DNA of 7,886 nucleotides from Candidatus Thorarchaeota archaeon SMTZ1-83. GTDB lineage: Archaea; Asgardarchaeota; Thorarchaeia; Thorarchaeales; Thorarchaeaceae. Location of the stretch: contig LRSK01000217.1 in assembly GCA_001563325.1 (NCBI GenBank), positions 1 to 7,886 of the forward strand. The letters run 5' to 3'. This document shows, piece after piece, positions 6,086-7,886 of this stretch (position 1 is its first letter; every line of letters starts with the position of its first letter). The notes below the pieces were generated by a model. That model worked only from the letters and a program-made list of their open reading frames with translations, was not told the DNA's origin and ran no database searches. The position numbers were made by a program, and so were the translations under genes.

Positions 6086-7886
6086 ATGATAATATCTGAA
6101 AAACCCACTGCTGCCAAGCGAATAGCTCAAGCACTAGATGAAACTGGCTCTCCGAGTGAAGTGAAAAAGAGAGGGGCCTCATACTACGAGTGCAAAAGAG
6201 GCGATGACACGCTCTTGGTGGTCTACGCTCTTGGACATCTATTTGAGCTTCGCCAAACGGAGAAGGGTTGGAAGTATCCTAGATTGGAAATGGAGTGGGT
6301 GCCAAAGTATGAGGTAGACAAGAAAGCAACAGCAACCAAATCCATTATTCGTCTGATTGGGAGTTTATCAAGGGATATTGATGAGTTTGTTGTGGCTACA
6401 GACCTTGATATCGAAGGAAGCCTCATCGGATATCTTACACTGATGCATGCATGTGGTGCTGACGCCAAAAAGGCAAAGAGAATGATATTCTCCACTCTGA
6501 CAAAGAACGAGCTTAATGCTGCTTATGAGACTCTTGCTTCCAGTCTAGACTTTCCAATGATTGAGGCTGGACAGACACGTCATGAAGTGGATTGGCTGTA
6601 TGGAATCAACTTGACCAGGGCTCTCACCCTGGCAATAAAGACTGCATCTGGTTGGTTCAAGATAGTTTCCACGGGAAGAGTCCAGGGGCCAACTCTGGCA
6701 CTTGTAGCGGAACGAGATCAGGCAATCAATGTCTTTGTACCAATACCCTATTGGGCAATTCTCGCAACTGGTAGTCATAATGGACATGAGCTGGAGCTAG
6801 AATACTTCAAGAAACGGATTGCAGTGAAGGCTCAGGCACTTGCAATTGCACAAAATCTCAGAGGAAAGACTGCGATTGTTGACGATATAAGAAGCAAGGA
6901 GAACATTCAGACGCCACCGGCCCCCTTCAATCTGAGTACCCTACAGTCAGAGAGCTATAGACATCTTGGTTTCACGCCAAGTAGAACTCTGGCAATAGCC
7001 CAGAAGCTGTATCTAGAAGCACTTATCTCATACCCAAGAACAGCGAGCCAGAAAATCCCTCCCAGTATAAATGTGAGAGCGATTTTGGAGGATCTGACTA
7101 CAAACAGGACGTATAGTGGACTCGCGAAACAGGTTCTTGCCGGTAGTCTTACCCCGTTTCAGGGCAAGAAAGACGACCCTGCTCATCCAGCTATACATCC
7201 TACTGGAACCAGACCATCGAAGAGATTAACACCCAGTGAGGCAAAAATCTATGACCTCATAGTGCGCAGATTTTTTGCTCTTTTCGGTGAGAATTCCGTT
7301 AAAGAGAGCATTAGAGCAGATGTCAGATACAAGGAACATCTATTCTATGTCAGAGGCCTCAAGGTCCTCAAACGTGGATGGATGGATTACTATGATCCAT
7401 ATGTGACTCTTAACGAGAGACTCCTTCCGCCATTGAATAAGGGTGATGTCATCGAACTTGATGTGGTGAATGAAGATGGAAGATTCACATCACCACCTCC
7501 ACGTTTTAATCCATCAAGTCTTCTCAAGATCCTTGAGAAAGAAGGCCTTGGTACGAAAGCCACAAGAGCGTCAATAGTTGACTCCGTTAAATCGAGGGGT
7601 TATACACTTGGAGATAGATTTGAGCTGTCCACTCTTGGCTATGCTCTCCATGAAACTCTACATGAATATGTGCCGAGGATTCTATCCGCAGATTTCACGC
7701 GTCAACTAGAGAAAGAAATGCAGGGAATTCTAGAAAATCATCATGATAGAGAACATGTACTAGCGCATGCTAAAGATGACCTACTGGAACTCCTCAATCG
7801 CTTTCAAGCGCAGGAAGAAGACATAGGTCAGACCCTCGTCAGCGGGCTTCAACGATATTGGAAAGAGAAGGAGGTGGTGGGATTAT
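6086..7886 (+). CDS. topA: DNA topoisomerase I, archaeal type IA (partial, C-terminus off the right edge)
   Basis: Type IA topoisomerase: relaxes negative supercoils by cutting one strand through a 5'-phosphotyrosine link, with Mg2+. The open frame covers 600 codons to the window edge. The Toprim domain is visible as IISEKPTAAKRIA (2-14, catalytic E5), ALGHLFEL (48-55) and ATDLDIEGSLIG (104-115; D106, D108 and E110 bind metal). Next come RMIFSTLTKNE (132-142), HEVDWLYGINLTRAL (166-180) and TGRVQGPTL (196-204). The active-site Tyr is Y316 in ISYPRT (314-319). HPAIHPTG and the GLGTKATRASIVD block follow. C-terminal zinc-finger motifs, usual in archaeal TopA, would lie beyond the edge. ATG 6086 gives a very short N-terminus; four codons upstream lies CTG (6074), and the peptide LSKV before MIISEKP resembles the normal start of the family, with GAGGCGAG (6062-6069) suitably placed. 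An in-frame TAG at 6071 rules out anything earlier. Confidence 0.95.
   Translation, partial: MIISEKPTAAKRIAQALDETGSPSEVKKRGASYYECKRGDDTLLVVYALGHLFELRQTEKGWKYPRLEMEWVPKYEVDKKATATKSIIRLIGSLSRDIDEFVVATDLDIEGSLIGYLTLMHACGADAKKAKRMIFSTLTKNELNAAYETLASSLDFPMIEAGQTRHEVDWLYGINLTRALTLAIKTASGWFKIVSTGRVQGPTLALVAERDQAINVFVPIPYWAILATGSHNGHELELEYFKKRIAVKAQALAIAQNLRGKTAIVDDIRSKENIQTPPAPFNLSTLQSESYRHLGFTPSRTLAIAQKLYLEALISYPRTASQKIPPSINVRAILEDLTTNRTYSGLAKQVLAGSLTPFQGKKDDPAHPAIHPTGTRPSKRLTPSEAKIYDLIVRRFFALFGENSVKESIRADVRYKEHLFYVRGLKVLKRGWMDYYDPYVTLNERLLPPLNKGDVIELDVVNEDGRFTSPPPRFNPSSLLKILEKEGLGTKATRASIVDSVKSRGYTLGDRFELSTLGYALHETLHEYVPRILSADFTRQLEKEMQGILENHHDREHVLAHAKDDLLELLNRFQAQEEDIGQTLVSGLQRYWKEKEVVGL

Noticed and set aside
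6223..6787. Minus-strand open frames opposite topA
   Set aside because: They are antisense to well-conserved Toprim and core motifs of TopA and show no coding features of their own.
7870..7886. Strong SD-like GGAGGTGGTGGG near the right edge, possibly preceding a new start just past the window
   Set aside because: It encodes ordinary topA residues (K-E-V-V-G) before the zinc-finger region, and no start can be seen before the sequence ends.

Overview
The window looks archaeal and most probably comes from an Asgard archaeon (Promethearchaeota; Thorarchaeia would fit, but the lineage cannot be fixed from this alone). The grounds are an oligosaccharyltransferase STT3 that reads strikingly like the eukaryotic enzyme, a small membrane protein resembling the C-terminal membrane half of OST3/OST6 (TUSC3/MAGT1), an archaeal-type topoisomerase IA, the archaeal pterin pyrophosphokinase MptE, archaeal Shine-Dalgarno sites (GGTGAT, GGTGGAT) and mid-range GC content. 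Coding density is high, no gap exceeds 175 bases, and I see no RNA gene, CRISPR array or insertion sequence.

Layout. Minus strand, 1-1783: STT3/AglB, cut by the left edge before its C-terminal soluble domain. Minus strand, 1955-2286: gcvH, broken by an internal out-of-frame deletion. Minus strand, 2344-3489: intact gcvT. A 174-base divergent spacer follows. Plus strand, 3664-4820: an archaeal dihydropteroate synthase (folP-like) gene in two frames, also broken by an internal out-of-frame deletion, with an extra C-terminal domain. Plus strand, 4826-5539: intact mptE, translationally linked to folP. Minus strand, 5562-5981: OST3/6-like three-helix membrane protein. Plus strand, 6086-7886: topA, cut by the right edge before its zinc fingers.

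How the genes fit together. MptE and FolP would catalyse consecutive steps of pterin cofactor synthesis, and GcvT/GcvH form the part of the glycine cleavage system that loads a one-carbon unit onto the reduced pterin. The two divergent pairs therefore form a small one-carbon module. STT3 and the OST3/6-like protein are both N-glycosylation components but lie about 4 kb apart, on either side of that module. TopA looks functionally unrelated and shares a divergent promoter region with the OST3/6-like gene.

The most notable points are the eukaryote-like oligosaccharyltransferase pieces, the domain order of the FolP protein, and two very similar lesions: gcvH and folP each lack roughly 50-75 bases exactly over a core functional motif, and both lose the frame in the same sense. 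The other genes look intact. Whether these are real mutations or assembly collapses cannot be decided from one sequence.
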